Below, piece by piece: positions 31,695 to 42,909 of a DNA stretch of 64,000 bases. The stretch spans positions 12,158,328 to 12,222,327 of the forward strand of contig NC_089323.1 of assembly GCF_036669915.1 (NCBI RefSeq). Reading direction: 5' to 3'. This DNA comes from Pocillopora verrucosa. Lineage: Eukaryota > Cnidaria > Anthozoa > Scleractinia > Pocilloporidae. Every line of letters starts with the position of its first letter. Within the stretch, counting starts at the first letter, position 1. The translations under genes were made by a program, and so were the position numbers. The notes under the pieces were generated by a model. The model did no database searches, was not told the DNA's origin, and saw nothing but the letters and a program-made list of their open reading frames with translations.

Positions 31695-32609
31695 ATGGCC
31701 TCAAAGAAACTTTTATGCTTTCTTATCGACTTTTTTTTTGCCTTGGGAATTGCTACCAGCTGTAACTACGACAGCGATTGTTCCCTCAGTTTGTCCTGTT
31801 GTTCAGATAAAGTCTGTAGACAGAGGTGTTACTGTTCGTACGACTACCAGTGTGGAACTTACGGGCAATGCTGTAATAACAAATGCATCAGTAGTTCGTC
31901 CACTTGTTCCTGTTCTAACGACTACCAGTGTCACATTAGCCAGCAGTGCTGTAATGGCAAATGCATCAGTAGTTCGTTTTCTTGTTCCTGTTCGTACGAC
32001 TACCAATGTCGATCGAGCAAGAAATGCTGTAATAGCAAATGCATCAGTAGTTCGTCTTCTTGTTCCTGTTCATACGACCACCAATGTGACAGTGGCGAGC
32101 AGTGCTGTAATAGCAAATGCATCAGTAAATCGTCTTCTTGTTACTGTACGTACGACTCCGATTGTGACATTGGAGAGGATTGTTGTGGGGGAGTTTGTTC
32201 GGCATCATACTGTGGTTGGAGTGGTGGAGCTATTGCAGGCGCTATTATCAGCACAATTATTTTCTTCGCCATCATCATTTCCATTGTGTCCTGTCTCTGC
32301 TGTGCTTGTTGCCCATACTACCGCTATCGTACACCCCGTACTGCGGTCGTCACCGGCCAACAGCCACAGCAACAAATGGTCTCAACTCACACACACTTGA
32401 CGCCGCAACAAGTACATGCTCCTCCGCCGGTGAACTACAATCAGCCTCCAGCAGCTGGTAACAACCCGCCTCCTCAAGGCTTTAATCAGGCACCTCCACC
32501 TTACCCGAGCTATCCACCGCCACCAAACCAATATCCTCCACAGCCGGGACAAGTTCAAGCGGTGCCGATGCCGGCTGCAATAAACGCTGGACAACCGAAC
32601 ACGTGCTAA
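31695..32609 (+). CDS. Cys-rich single-pass membrane protein, 6 modules (gene 4)
   Basis: An intact intronless 304-residue ORF with ATG in the same ATGGCCTCAAAGAAA context as gene 1. Signal peptide 1-21 (FFFALGIAT). Six Cys modules span about 22-178; the first (CNYDSDCSLSLSCCSDKVCR) is the standard N-terminal type and the last (CTYDSDCDIGEDCCGGVCSA) precedes SYCGWSGG. Membrane helix about 179-200, then SCLCCACCPYYRYR. The tail (about 207-304) has NQAPPPYPSYPPPPNQYPP with a PPxY motif. AATAAA at 32,644-32,649. The flanks match genes 1 and 2 closely (A-type), so gene 4 differs from gene 1 mainly by two extra modules. Role unknown; secretion and membrane anchoring are strongly implied. Confidence 0.9.
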   Translation: MASKKLLCFLIDFFFALGIATSCNYDSDCSLSLSCCSDKVCRQRCYCSYDYQCGTYGQCCNNKCISSSSTCSCSNDYQCHISQQCCNGKCISSSFSCSCSYDYQCRSSKKCCNSKCISSSSSCSCSYDHQCDSGEQCCNSKCISKSSSCYCTYDSDCDIGEDCCGGVCSASYCGWSGGAIAGAIISTIIFFAIIISIVSCLCCACCPYYRYRTPRTAVVTGQQPQQQMVSTHTHLTPQQVHAPPPVNYNQPPAAGNNPPPQGFNQAPPPYPSYPPPPNQYPPQPGQVQAVPMPAAINAGQPNTC

Positions 32610-32643
32610 TAAAAATAACCACCCAACAGAACTGTTTCGGTGA

Positions 32644-32649
32644 AATAAA
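32644..32649 (+). promoter_or_regulatory. Polyadenylation signal of gene 4
   Basis: AATAAA lies 35 bp after the stop codon at the family-conserved position. Confidence 0.6.
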
Positions 32650-33284
32650 TATCTTTCGGTTTAATTTCCACTTACGTAAGCGTAAACGTAGTCAAGTTAC
32701 TGAATGCTGAATGTTATGTTAGCATTTTTTAGGGATAGTTTCAATATTTTAAGGAGTACATGAAGAATAGAATGACCTGTATGCTGTATATCTGCTTATT
32801 TAATCTTCCATTTTGCTTTCGTCACACAAAGAAAAACAAAAAGTAGACATAGTTTCCTTGTGGAGAGGATTTTTGTCAGAGAAAGGTGAGTCGGGCCATT
32901 TGCATCATTTTTCCAGATTGAATATTGTATTCTTAGAAATGTGGTTCACTTAACTGCCATATTAAACCGATGTGACTGTATTTGATCCAGTCTATGCTTC
33001 CATCGATAGTTTTTAATCTATTTCCGCCTATGAAATTTTCAAGATGGCGAATGTCGATCGTGTTGTATAACAGTCAATCTCGGTAATAGAATATCACAGC
33101 TTAAATTTTTTTGAATTGGCCAGGTTGTTGTTGCAATATCTGAGCTGCTACCTTTGTAAAGTATTACTTTTAGCTGATCGCATCTTCAGCAGATCCTTCG
33201 ACAACATATGTTATGTCGATGTCGAGCAGTATTCAGCTTTGTGTGTTGTAGCAATGTTTTTTTAATAATAAATTGCCGTTAATC

Positions 33285-33650
33285 AGCTGCCGTGTGTAAG
33301 GTTCAGTTTGATATGCAGGTGACTGGTTCGCAAGCGAATTTTACTTCGGATATTCCGAACTTTTTATTTGTGCTTGTAAACGTGACGGAAATTTCATCTG
33401 AACGATTTATTGAGAAGCTTGTGTTTGGGCGATTTGTTTTCATCAAATCTGACGAGATCTGTCGCGACCAACCAGGTGTAAAACATATGCATAGTGCTAC
33501 ATCTTTGCTTTCAGTCTTGAACCTAATCATGCATTTGTCGCGGAAGCTTTTGTACGATGAGACCTAATGAAGGAGACATTAATTAGGTGAAAGAAACTGG
33601 TTAAATCCCGACTTTGTCCTGCCATATTTAGTCTAAAAGGACCTTGTATT
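33285..33650 (+). repeat. 3' module copy after gene 4
   Basis: The best preserved copy. Open for 91 codons at 33,292-33,567 (MQVTGSQANFTSDIPNFLFV ... SSERFIEKLVFGRFVFIK). Confidence 0.85.
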
Positions 33651-33896
33651 TGGCGGACATCTTCATCATACTGGCAGATGCAGACATTATTTGAAATTAA
33701 AATTCAAGTTGCGCTTTGTGAGAACCAAAACCTACTATAAGAAGATGGTTTCATTAAGTTGGGTTGGCATTGAAGAAAGAGGTCTTGACAATTGCAAGTT
33801 CGCTTGTATCAGAGAAGTAAAATGCAAGAAAAATTGTGATGTTTTACAATCCTAGTCAGAAGCGAATGTGTTGACGTTGATTTAACAAATAAAAAG

Positions 33897-34330
33897 TCTT
33901 GACTGTGCTCTGTTCTGTTTCAAAGCACGCAGGAAGCGGCTAGAGCACGAAAGAAGCGCAGGGAGAAACACGAGACGTAGTTGGCTTGTCGCGACTGAAC
34001 ATCGATATTGCGCCCCTTTTTCCCTCTCATAATATTAATTCTTCTCTGCTTCAATGTAATGAGCACTGTTCCACGCAAAAATCGACTTGCAGACTTCCTA
34101 TATATATTAATATATTTTTTTACCTTGTTTGCACGCATTGCGTGCCATTGAATTATTAACGTTAAGGTCATGTGATTTTACGCGACCTCGTGGTTAAGAA
34201 AAAGTAATAAATGGTTGAATTGTGAATTACAGTACTTATCTTTGTGGCGGAAGCGTTTAACGCGACAATTCATTCTGGTCCTCTGAGCCGGATAACGCCA
34301 ACTGGTGGATAAGTCGTAGTTTTTAGCGAT
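33897..34330 (+). mobile_element. BEL/Pao LTR fragment
   Basis: Matches 25,245-25,470 and 16,255-16,555, with the (TA)-rich centre uninterrupted by the palindromes. Ends in 'GAGCCGGATAACGCCAACTG'. Confidence 0.65.
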
Positions 34331-35183
34331 TATTTAGGGCTGGTGGTAACGCCGATTAGTGGTGATAATTTTAGAATTATGCTAGCTGTGTTTGATTTTT
34401 TTCACCGTTCATAAGCTTACAATCTAACTGAGCATGAAAGCAATTCGACTAACGAGGAAATTTAAGCTTATTGTCGGGAAATCGACGACTGGATAAGAAT
34501 CTTGGGATGGCAATCATAACTTTTCTCTAAATTCAATCCAACGCCTAGACTGGTTAATGCAAAATTACTCTCTACCACTCATATAGGAGTCTATGTCATA
34601 CGTGAATACGGTATATAAATGAGTTGCCATTTGTTTCTATGTTGACTTGCTTCTGGGCGACTTGGCCGGTGAGCGAGGCGCCATCGAAACGTGACCTACG
34701 GAACATTACTTGTGTGACAATTAATCTTCCCGGAAGTTCGTCATTAATTTTCATGAAATTACGGCGGATGCTTGCGGAAATACAGTTGGTTTTACGATCG
34801 ATGTGTCTCCATAGAGTTAGTGCCCTTGTTTACGATGTTTCCATTTATTCTATAGAGAGCTAGAACATGATTTTTATTGTAGAAAAAAAATGAACAAAAA
34901 AAGAATAATAAATACCCTAAAGCGAACTCTTATTCGGTAATAAAGTCACCACTACTTCAATGTCAGGAAACTAACTTTTGTATATTGTAACGTCATGATT
35001 TTCCATTAAACTCAAGGTTTTTAATATTTCACTTTTTAATATGAAATATACCAGATCTTTTTTTTTTAAATTAAGAAAGGGGAGATGCGATCTTAAATTG
35101 TAAACCTAATGTTAAGAAATTTTGGTTTTCAAGGGTGGGTGATTCAAGGTACATGTAAATCAAGGATGATGATTCGGCTTTAG

Positions 35184-36227
35184 CTCGGAAGTGCTACCTA
35201 CTGCAACGACGACAGTGATTTTTCCTACCTTCAGTCCTGTTGTACAGATAAAATCTGTAGACAGCAATGTTCTGTCTGTTCGGACGACTACCAATGTGGA
35301 TCGAACGAGCAGTGCTGTAAACGCCAATGTATCAGACGTTTTTCTTCTTGTTCCTGTTCGTACGACTCCCAATGTGCATCGAGCAAGAAATGCTGTAAAA
35401 GCAAATGCATCAGTAGTTTGTCTTCTTGTTCCTGTTCGTACGACTCCCAATGTGGATCGAGCAAGAAATGCTGTAATGGCAAATGCATTAGTAGTCTTTC
35501 TTCTTGTTCCTGTTCGTACGACTTCCAATGTGGATCGGGCAAGAAATGCTGTAATGGCAAATGCATCAGTAGTTCGTCCTCTTGTTCCTGTTCGTACGAC
35601 TACCAATGTGACAGTGGCGAGCAATGCTGTAATGGCAAATGCATCAGTAGTTGGTCCTCTTGTTCCTGTTCGTACGACTACCAATGTGACAGTGGCGAGC
35701 AGTGCTGTAAAAGCAAATGCATTAGTAAATCGTCTTCTTGCAACTGTTCGTCCGACGACCAGTGTGACATTGGAGAGGATTGTTGTGGAGGAGTTTGTTC
35801 CTCATACTGTGGTTGGAGTGGTGGAACTATTGCAGGGGCTGTTATCGGCACGATTATTTTCTTTGCCATCATGATTTCCATCGTATCCTGCTGCTGCTGT
35901 GCTTGTTGCCCGTACTACCGCTATCGTACACCCGGCACTGTGGTCGTCACAGGCCAACAGCCACAACAACAAATGGTCTCAACCCACATGATGACGACGC
36001 AACAAGCATGTGCTCCTCCGCCGTTGAACTACAACCAGCCTCCCCTACTATGTTACAACCAGCCTCCTCCAGATGGATACGATCAGCCTCTTCCAGGTTT
36101 CAATCAGGCTCCTCCGCCTTACTCAGGCTGTTTACCATCACCAAACCAATATCCTCCACCGCTGGAACAAGCTAAAGCGGCGCCGAGGCCAGCAGCAGTA
36201 AACACCGAACAACCGAACGAGATCTAA
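35184..36227 (+). pseudogene. Cys-rich family gene lacking its start (gene 5)
   Basis: From CTCGGAAGTGCTACC onward the family frame is fully open to the normal stop, with eight Cys modules, helix (TIAGAVIGTIIFFAIMISIV), CCCCACC cluster and PPPY tail. The first 18 or so signal-peptide codons and the promoter are missing. Immediately upstream the in-frame codons are ATG-ATG-ATT-CGG-CTT-TAG, so no start reads in. The third Cys of module 1 is Phe (CNDDSDF). Homology begins exactly after TTTAG, which could act as a 3' splice site, so a spliced product from an upstream exon is formally possible. AATAAA at 36,278. Otherwise it is nearly identical to gene 3, with one module fewer. Confidence 0.8.
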
Positions 36228-36994
36228 TGAAAGTAACCTGCAAAGTAACCTCTCCAAGCAGATCACCGTTCGGGTGAAATAAAAAACCTTTGGTTTTTAT
36301 TTTCCATTTTCATAGATGTAAACGTAGTCCGATATACCAAATGTTATGTAAGATTTTCTAAGGATAGTTTTAAGAAGTATAAGTCAGCGAATAGGTACTC
36401 TAATCAAATGAAATTATACTAATCTTAGCCATGATCTGCCTGCTGTATATTTGAAAATTTGAACATCTATTTCGCCATCGTCGTTCAAAGAAAAACAAAA
36501 AGTAGACGCAGATTTCTTGTGAAGAAGGATTTTTGTTAGAGATAGATAAGTCCTGCCATTTGCATTGATTTTCCTGAATGAATATAATAATTGTATTCTT
36601 AGAAATGTAGTCTCACTTTAATTGTCATATTAAACCGATCAGGCTGTGGTTAACCGAGTCTATAGTTTCATCGACAGTTCTCAATCAATTTCCGTTTATG
36701 AAATTTTCAAGATTGCGAATGTCGATCATATCGCTTAGCAGTCAAATTGACAATCTCAGTAATATAATTACATAGGTTAAAAATTTGTATTATGAGCTCG
36801 GTTTGATTTACTATATTACAGCTGCTACCTTATTTAGAGATGTAAGCATTCAGTGAGATTTGTTGCTTTTTTCATTTTCTATTTTTAGGTGATCAGATCT
36901 TTAGGATATCTTACGACAGCATATGCTGTCAATGTCGAGAAGTATTTACATTTGTGTATTGTCACCATCGTTTTGAATAATAAATTTTTGTTAA

Positions 36995-37330
36995 TGCACT
37001 GCCGATTGTTATGCAGATAACCGGTTCGCACGTGAATTTTACTTCTGATATTTCGAAGTTTTACTTTGTGGCTGTAAGCATGGCGAAAATGTCGTCTGAG
37101 CGATTCATTGAGAAATTGGCCTTTGATGATTTGTTTTCATCAAAACTGACGAGATCTGTTGAGACCAACCAGGTGAAAAAATATGTATACGGTTATATCT
37201 TTGCTTTCAGTTTCAAACCCGGTCATGCATTTGTCGCGGAAGCTTTTCTACGATGAAACCTGATGAAGGAGACATTAATTGGCTAAAACAAACCGGTTCA
37301 ATCCCGGATTTTTTCCTATTATTTAGTCTA
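36995..37330 (+). repeat. 3' module copy after gene 5
   Basis: Open for 81 codons at 37,011-37,256, ending VYGYIFAFSFKPGHAFVAEA and FLR. This frame differs from the one open in A-type copies. Confidence 0.8.
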
Positions 37331-37617
37331 AAAGGACCTTGTATTTGGCAGACATCTTCATCATATTGACAGATGTAGACACAATTTGAAATTAAAATTT
37401 GTGTGACCCAAAACCTGCTAGAAGCAGATGTTTTTACTAATTTGGATTGGTGGTAAAGAATTAGGTTTCGAAAATTGCAAGTTCGCTCTTATCAGAGAAG
37501 TAAATGCGAGGAAAACTGCGATGTTTTACATCATAGCTCTTAGGTTCGCGGATATAATTACTGTAGTCTTTATAGAGCCGGAAGTGTTGACGTTAACGTT
37601 GATTTAACAAATAAAGA

Positions 37618-37776
37618 GGCCTTGACTGTGCTCTGTTCTGTTGTAATGCACGCCGGATGCGGCTAGAGCACAAAAGAAGTGTAGGGAGAAAGACGAAATG
37701 AATTTGGGTGTTTCTCCCCACTTCTTGAGTGCTCTGGCCACCTTTCCGAGTGCTTTACAACAGAACAGAGCACAGT
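37618..37776. repeat. Hairpin element (TTGACTGTGCTCTG arms)
   Basis: Duplicate of 29,156-29,313 with a few substitutions in the arms. Confidence 0.8.
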
Positions 37777-38085
37777 CAACGCTGATCAATTCCCCACGCA
37801 TTACTTCTAGTTTTCGAAACAAACTTTGTTTCCAAAGCGAACAATAGTGTCGTCAGCATGCTCTATACTTTCATTACGCACACTACAATAAGCCAATCAG
37901 AATCCTTGTTAGAATAGTTCAAATAATCTGATTGGTTGAACAAGACTAAAGCTGTCAAAAATGTCAAACCATCAAGTTCTGAAATCATCAAACATCTACG
38001 AAACATCACCACAATCTACGAAAATAGTTCGGCAGGTTGAATTTAACACGTTTACCTGAAGTTTTTCAGTCTCTAATACAGAATA

Positions 38086-39019
38086 TAGAAGTCAAATGTT
38101 TAGTGAAATCCGGCGGAATTGAAGCTCGTGAAAGCACAGAATTTTATTTTCACATGACAATTAGAAAACAAACTGTTTAAGGCGCGTGTTTCACATGAAC
38201 AGAAAGATTGCTCTAGATGACCACGCCGTACAACTCTGCTACTGTGACTGATGTAGCCTTCCACTCAAGACATCGGAAAGGATATCAGAGCAAGATCGTA
38301 GTTGTTCACTCGAAGGGCGGCCGATGTAATTTCTTAGGCTTGCTTCGCTGCGGTGACTGGAGACCGCCATGACGAGCTAGCCGCGATGGACCTCAGATGG
38401 TTTTCCTAACTTGGGTTGGCAGTGAAGAAAGAGGTCTCGGCAATTGCAATTTCACTCTTATCAGAGAAGTACAATACAAGGAAAACTGCTATGTTTTACA
38501 ATCATACTCATGAGGTTCGCGTGATGTAATTACCATAATCATAACAGAGCCGGATGTGTCGACGTTGATAAGACGTTGAAAAAGGTCAGAAAGCATGTTG
38601 TAGAAACCAATCCCCCTCCTAGCCCCAGTCCGCGCGGATCATGCATATAACGGTGCAAACGCATGCATAGATTTGAGTCTAATCAGTTGTAATCTTTCAG
38701 TTTGCACTTTCCCCGTCGAGTGGCTGGTGTTTACATTTCGCGCACTTTGCTTGTAAATTTGGCTAAAAAATTTGGGCTTCCATGTTCCCAGTGACATAAT
38801 TCGAATTGGAAATGGTAAATACCGTTCGAAACGCTCTGATTGTTCGGTCCTTGAATCCTGTTGTATAGATAACGTCTCCAAAGAAAATTGTTAAACTTAC
38901 AGTATTTACGGTGACCAATTTACGTTATCAACTCAGTTGATATTACTAAACACCCTGTTATACTCTCCCACCGACACAGCATCACAGTTTCTTTAGAAAC
39001 TTACCCCTTTATTCATTAC
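38086..39019. other. B-unit hinge region
   Basis: Repeats blocks also found at 53,461-54,060 and 62,440-63,080 ('ACATCGGAAAGGATATCA', 'GTCGAGTGGCTGG', 'TTTCGCGCACTTTGC'). An 80-codon minus frame (38,639-38,881) is not conserved. No gene supported. Confidence 0.5.
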
Positions 39020-39188
39020 CGCAACAACTGTTCGTCCCAACTCACAGGCACACGATGATGACGCAGCCGGTACAAGCTCCTCCGTCGCTCCAATGGGTTA
39101 CAATCAGCCTCCTCAGGGTTACAACCAGGCACCACCCACTTATCCGCCACCTTATCCAACTGTGTATCCTTCATCTGAGGTACAATGA
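39020..39188 (+). pseudogene. Relic of a tail exon (PPPY-type)
   Basis: MMTQPVQAPPSL in one frame, then MGYNQPPQGYNQAPPTYPPP and YPTVYPSSEVQ-stop in the next. This resembles the Pro/Tyr tail of the Cys-rich family but has a different C-terminus and different 3' DNA. A one-base frame change separates the halves. The acceptor seen in the sister copy (54,478-54,479) reads TTAC here. Confidence 0.7.
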
Positions 39189-39228
39189 CAAGTCGTTTCG
39201 ATGGCGTCCCGCTCACTAGCCAAGTACT

Positions 39229-39263
39229 TAGATGTCTGAAGCAAGTCAGACATCTAAGAAGAA
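39229..39263. repeat. 13-bp-arm hairpin
   Basis: CTTAGATGTCTGA ... TCAGACATCTAAG with a short loop (AGCAAG). The surrounding 39,195-39,250 block also occurs at 54,670-54,725, and inverted at 34,640-34,690. Confidence 0.75.
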
Positions 39264-39429
39264 ACAAACAGCAACTCATTTTATTTGACGTATTCAGGTA
39301 TGAGATAGACTCCTTTGCCGTGATCTGCCAACAGGTTGGATTGAATTTAAAGAACAGTTATGATTGCTATCCCAAGATTCTTATCCAGTCGTAGATTTCT
39401 CGACAGTAAGCTTTAATGTCCTCGTTACT

Positions 39430-39605
39430 CGAATTGCGTGACAAGTAATCTTACAGGAAGTTCGTCATTTAATTTCCTCTAATCACGGCGGATGCTTGCG
39501 GAAATACAGTTAGTTAGTTTTTCAATGGATCCGGATATGTCTCCATAGAATTAGTGCCTTTATATTTATGATGTTTCAATTTATTCTATTGAGAGCTAAA
39601 AAATG
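39430..39605 (+). repeat. Conserved post-tail-exon block
   Basis: 'GGAAGTTCGTCATTTAATTT', 'CGGCGGATGCTTGCGGAAAT' and 'TATTCTATTGAGAGCTAAAA'. Also at 26,060-26,225, 34,715-34,870 and 54,905-55,085, with a partial copy near 55,290-55,380. Some copies keep an open frame (LRRMLAEIQLVLRSMCLHRV) but this one has indels. Probably the 3' UTR or flank of the spliced relative. Confidence 0.65.
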
Positions 39606-40049
39606 ATTTTTATGGTAAAAATATTAATCAAAAGAAAAGAAAATACCTTAAAGCGGACTTTTATCAAGTAAAAAAGTCACAATTACTTCAATGTCAGGAA
39701 ACTAATTTGTGCATATTGCATTTTTAAAATCAAAGTTTTTTATATTCTATTTTTTGAAGCGGCATTTCTCAGATTTTTTATATTAATGAAGTGGAGTTGC
39801 GTCTGTAAATTGTAAACTGCAAAAATAATGGTAAGAAACTTGGGTTTACAAGAGAGGTTGTTTCAAGGTACATGTTAATCATGGATAATGATACGGCTTT
39901 CTTGTTGTTGTACAAACTTCTAACTTCATCAGATCTTTTCAGTAGAGTATTCAAAACTTGTCAAAAGAAACCTCGGATCGTTCAATCTTCTTCAGCAGAT
40001 CCAGAACTTAAACCAGTCACGACTAGATCAATCGCTTTTTACCGCGCTA

Positions 40050-40374
40050 ATCAGCTCCCTTGTAACGAAGGCTCAACTCGTGTAACCTTGCACCTCGAAA
40101 TCTTCACTCAACTTTAAATCCGAGAGCCCAAAAATTAAACTCAACATCGCGCAGAACTTCAGTGATATTTGCACGTACGTTACGTGAGTATTTATTGCTG
40201 TTGACGGCCTTGTTGGAACGTGAATTGTACTCTGTAATTAAGGTATATAATAAGTTTCTTTAAACCATCTTGTTCAAACTCCCTCACGAAGTCTGTGTGA
40301 TCAGACGAAACGGTTGGGAGAAAACAAATCAAGTTGACAAGATCTATAGCTGTTTACTGCTCACTAGTACTCAT
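40050..40374 (-). pseudogene. Antisense partner gene relic, copy 1
   Basis: Minus-strand ATG at 40,374. MSTSEQ is followed by TAA, then the frame continues TAIDLVNLICFLPTVSSDHT, DFVREFEQDGLKKLIIYLNY, RVQFTFQQGRQQQ-stop. Further on, RNVRANITEVLRDVEFNFWA matches the open copy at 55,392-55,739 (DVEFNFGALGF). No known family recognised. It originally lay about 390 bp from the start of gene 6, head to head, before the 4.6-kb insertion. Confidence 0.65.
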
Positions 40375-40484
40375 TAAAAAAAATTAAAGAAAGATATCTT
40401 TATCGGAGATCAATATTTACGAATGACTGTGTTTTTTTGAATGACGACAGCCCACAGGCGACCCAAGCTCCAGCTGTGAGATGA

Positions 40485-40874
40485 TCATCTTGCGCAATAA
40501 TAGTCATGGCGTCCACATCGACCTTGACACACGATCGTTGAAAAGGTCAGCATTAGATTCCATCCACCAAAACCACCTCGGTCGAGAGGGACTGAGATGG
40601 AATATTTAATGACTTGCAAAACATAACCGAAGATTCTCGGAAATCCGCAAGTGATGTAGCCGAACATCCGAAGCTGTAAATCCCATGATTCTTGAGGAAC
40701 AAACAGAAACAGCATAGCGAGAATTTTAAGTCGCGAACCATTGCTTGATGGTAGACATGCAGATAATTTAGGATACTTAAATTCTGTTGATGAGGCGCAT
40801 AAACTTATTGCGGAATTTGATACAGGATAGACGAAGTTTTCTTTCTCTAAAGCTGTCAAAGGTTTCGAGAACAC
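40485..40874 (-). other. 129-codon minus ORF over the transposon's left end
   Basis: Open frame MFSKPLTALEKENFVYPVSN..., partly composed of the terminal repeat. No domain recognised. It may be an exon of the element or chance. Confidence 0.25.
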
Positions 40875-41021
40875 CGGTGTATATATATATATATATTGAT
40901 ATAGTCCTTTGGCATTACAAAGCTTTGCTATCGCTATTGTGCATTCTCACTAGTTTATTTAGTTCAAGTCCTCTGGCATGGCTTGGATGATACCACAATT
41001 GTGGAATCATCGGTTAATAGA

Positions 41022-41076
41022 TAATTACTGAGGTTCGCAGCATTATACCCAATAATGCTGCGAACCTCAGTAATTA
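41022..41076. repeat. Perfect 25-bp-arm palindrome
   Basis: AATTACTGAGGTTCGCAGCA and its exact inverse, with a 5-nt loop (ACCCA). Lies just outside the left end of a nested inverted-repeat element. Confidence 0.95.
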
Positions 41077-41079
41077 ACT

Positions 41080-42190
41080 ATTATAATTATTGACCCTCAT
41101 AAAATCCTATTGTTCTCTCTCTGCATTACATCGACGATTTCGGTCGCCCCTTCATATTGATGTTTTGGTACACCAACAATGCAACTGGCAAGCATTGTCC
41201 AGTAATAATACAAATTGCATAATCCTTTTTCATTCCCCAATTCAGCCATTGTTAACTACTTGCAAAGATGATATAATCATTGACTCTCATGAAATCCTAC
41301 TATTTTCTCTCTCCAACAATGCAATTAGCACGTATTGTCTAGTAGTTATACAAATTACATAACCCTTTTCATTTCCCGGAATTTAGTCATTGTTAAATCC
41401 TTGTAAAGATTATGTAACTTTCCACATCTTTCAGGTGTGTGATTGAATTTCATGCAAACGTAATTTGCATTGTATATTAACGCAATGCACTTGGTTATTT
41501 GAGTTGTTTGTTGGAAGGCAAAGAGTTGCTACTGTTTTGAAGCTTGATGGAGGATTCTTCGGAAGACGAATCTGCCATTTTCATAACGCAGAGCCAGAGG
41601 TCGGAAAATATGATGGACAAAGGGAAGAAACAGGGTTACAGGGGTTAAGCGAAAAGGTTTTAGACGAAAACCAGAGCGAAGATTATAATCAGTCAGTTGT
41701 AATTAGTACTCACAGTACGAAAATTGTTATTTCTTACAAGTGAGAAAGACTGTCATTGTCAGATGTGCCCTAAATAAACTGTAAAATGTTTTCGTCTGTA
41801 CGTCTCCTGGAATGGTACTTCTCATGGTGTATTCATTTACTTTTTAACTTCAGATCTTCATCATAAATTATGCGCGGACATTCGCGAATTTTCAAAAATT
41901 ACTGAGTGGAAAAGTAACGAAGTAAATACCACAGTCATGCAGCAATATTAAAAATATTGCTGGAAGCAGGCTGCATTATTAAAAATATTGCAGTGCAGCC
42001 AGCCCACTGCAATATTGAACGTTTTAGCGCGTTTAGGATTACCCCTGATAATTTCCTTGCTACCAAAAAGGACCGCCACCGTTTTCCTCAGACAGTTGGA
42101 CTTGACTGAATATGAATACTTTCTCAGGCTGAAATCGCCGATATAATGCTGAGAGAGAACAATAGGATTTTATGAGGGTCAGTAATTATG
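41080..42190. mobile_element. Nested ~1.1-kb inverted-repeat element
   Basis: Left TGACCCTCATAAAATCCTAT...GTTCTCTCTCTGCATT (41,088-41,128) is repeated inverted at about 42,140-42,185. Inside, about 41,088-41,270 and 41,271-41,420 are a direct duplication. A 41,940-42,010 palindrome (GCAATATTAAAAATATTGC type) is also present. Confidence 0.65.
41547..41648 (+). CDS. Small acidic ORF within the transposon
   Basis: ATG to TAA, 33 codons: MEDSSEDESAIFITQSQRSE and more. An acidic N-terminal leader of this kind is plausible as the first exon of the element's protein, with the real donor before the TAA. Not proven. Confidence 0.3.
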   Translation: MEDSSEDESAIFITQSQRSENMMDKGKKQGYRG

Positions 42191-42251
42191 TTAACTTAAT
42201 GCTTACACCTCCTTCTTCGGACAGAAGTCACAAAATACTCGGGGAAGATGC

Positions 42252-42882
42252 ATGAGATATTTAAGGAGCAAAAATTCGTTTTTTACTGGTGTGCCTTTCC
42301 TAATTTCGGGAAGGAAAGTGTTCAATTGCCAACACGGCATAGATAGAACAGCTGGAGAGAAAAGGAAACGAAAAGATGCAGAAGAAGTACTGTATATAAT
42401 AATTTCTTTTTATCCTCAACCTTTGTGTTACTGTCAACTATGGCTTGCTAATTTGAAAGGTCAAATACATGAATGGGTCATATGACATTGATCTCAGAAT
42501 ACTTTTATGACAAACGTGATAACAGTTCAATCTTGGCTAAATTGAAGATGGTTTAGAAGTTAACAATTATAAGAACTTTTCACTAACATATGCTGCTGAC
42601 AAAGGAGAAAATATAGGCAATTCTGCATTTTTTGCTTTCTATCAAGCAATCATATGTTGGCTCTTTATCACGCTATGACACTTCCGTTTTGTCACATTCC
42701 AAAAATTAACTTGAGAAATACACTGTCACTTATCTTACACTGTTATATTTACCTATTACAGAAGGCCGGAAACAAAGATTTTGTTTTCAAGAAAATAAGA
42801 TTTCTTGTCCAAGACACAAGGAAGTTTGAATGCAAAACACAGATAAAAATGCGAGAAATTTCATTTTTTTCCAGAAAACAAG
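42252..42882 (+). CDS. CaRF-like DNA-binding exons of the transposon
   Basis: Exon 42,252-42,386 reads VPFLISGRKVFNCQHGIDRT then AGEKRKRKDAEE and ends GAA|GTACTG. Exon 42,762-42,882 follows TATTACAG and reads KKIRFLVQDTRKFECKTQIK then MREISFF, with donor CAAG|GTAGTT. The exons join in phase 0. G-x-x-V-x-x-C-Q-H-G-x-D, followed by basic residues and Q-D-T-x-K-x-x-C-x-x-x-I-x-x-x-E-I, is the pattern of the calcium-responsive transcription factor (CaRF) DNA-binding domain; I infer it serves as a transposon DNA-binding domain here. The Cys/His residues visible (CQHG and FEC) fit a zinc-binding fold. No catalytic exon was identified between 42.9 and 44.6 kb, so the protein may be partial. Confidence 0.6.
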
Positions 42883-42909
42883 GTAGTTCTACTCATGTAT
42901 AAACAGAAC

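Larger units (their letters stand above)
34695..38085 (+). repeat. Segmental duplication unit, copy B
   Basis: Sister of 26,041-29,625. It differs by loss of promoter, leader and start of the gene, replaced by 35,075-35,183, which matches the flank at 39,780-39,900. Confidence 0.85.

Noticed and set aside
40869-40901. (TA)n run as a TATA promoter
   Set aside because: Microsatellite inside the transposon; no linked ORF start nearby.
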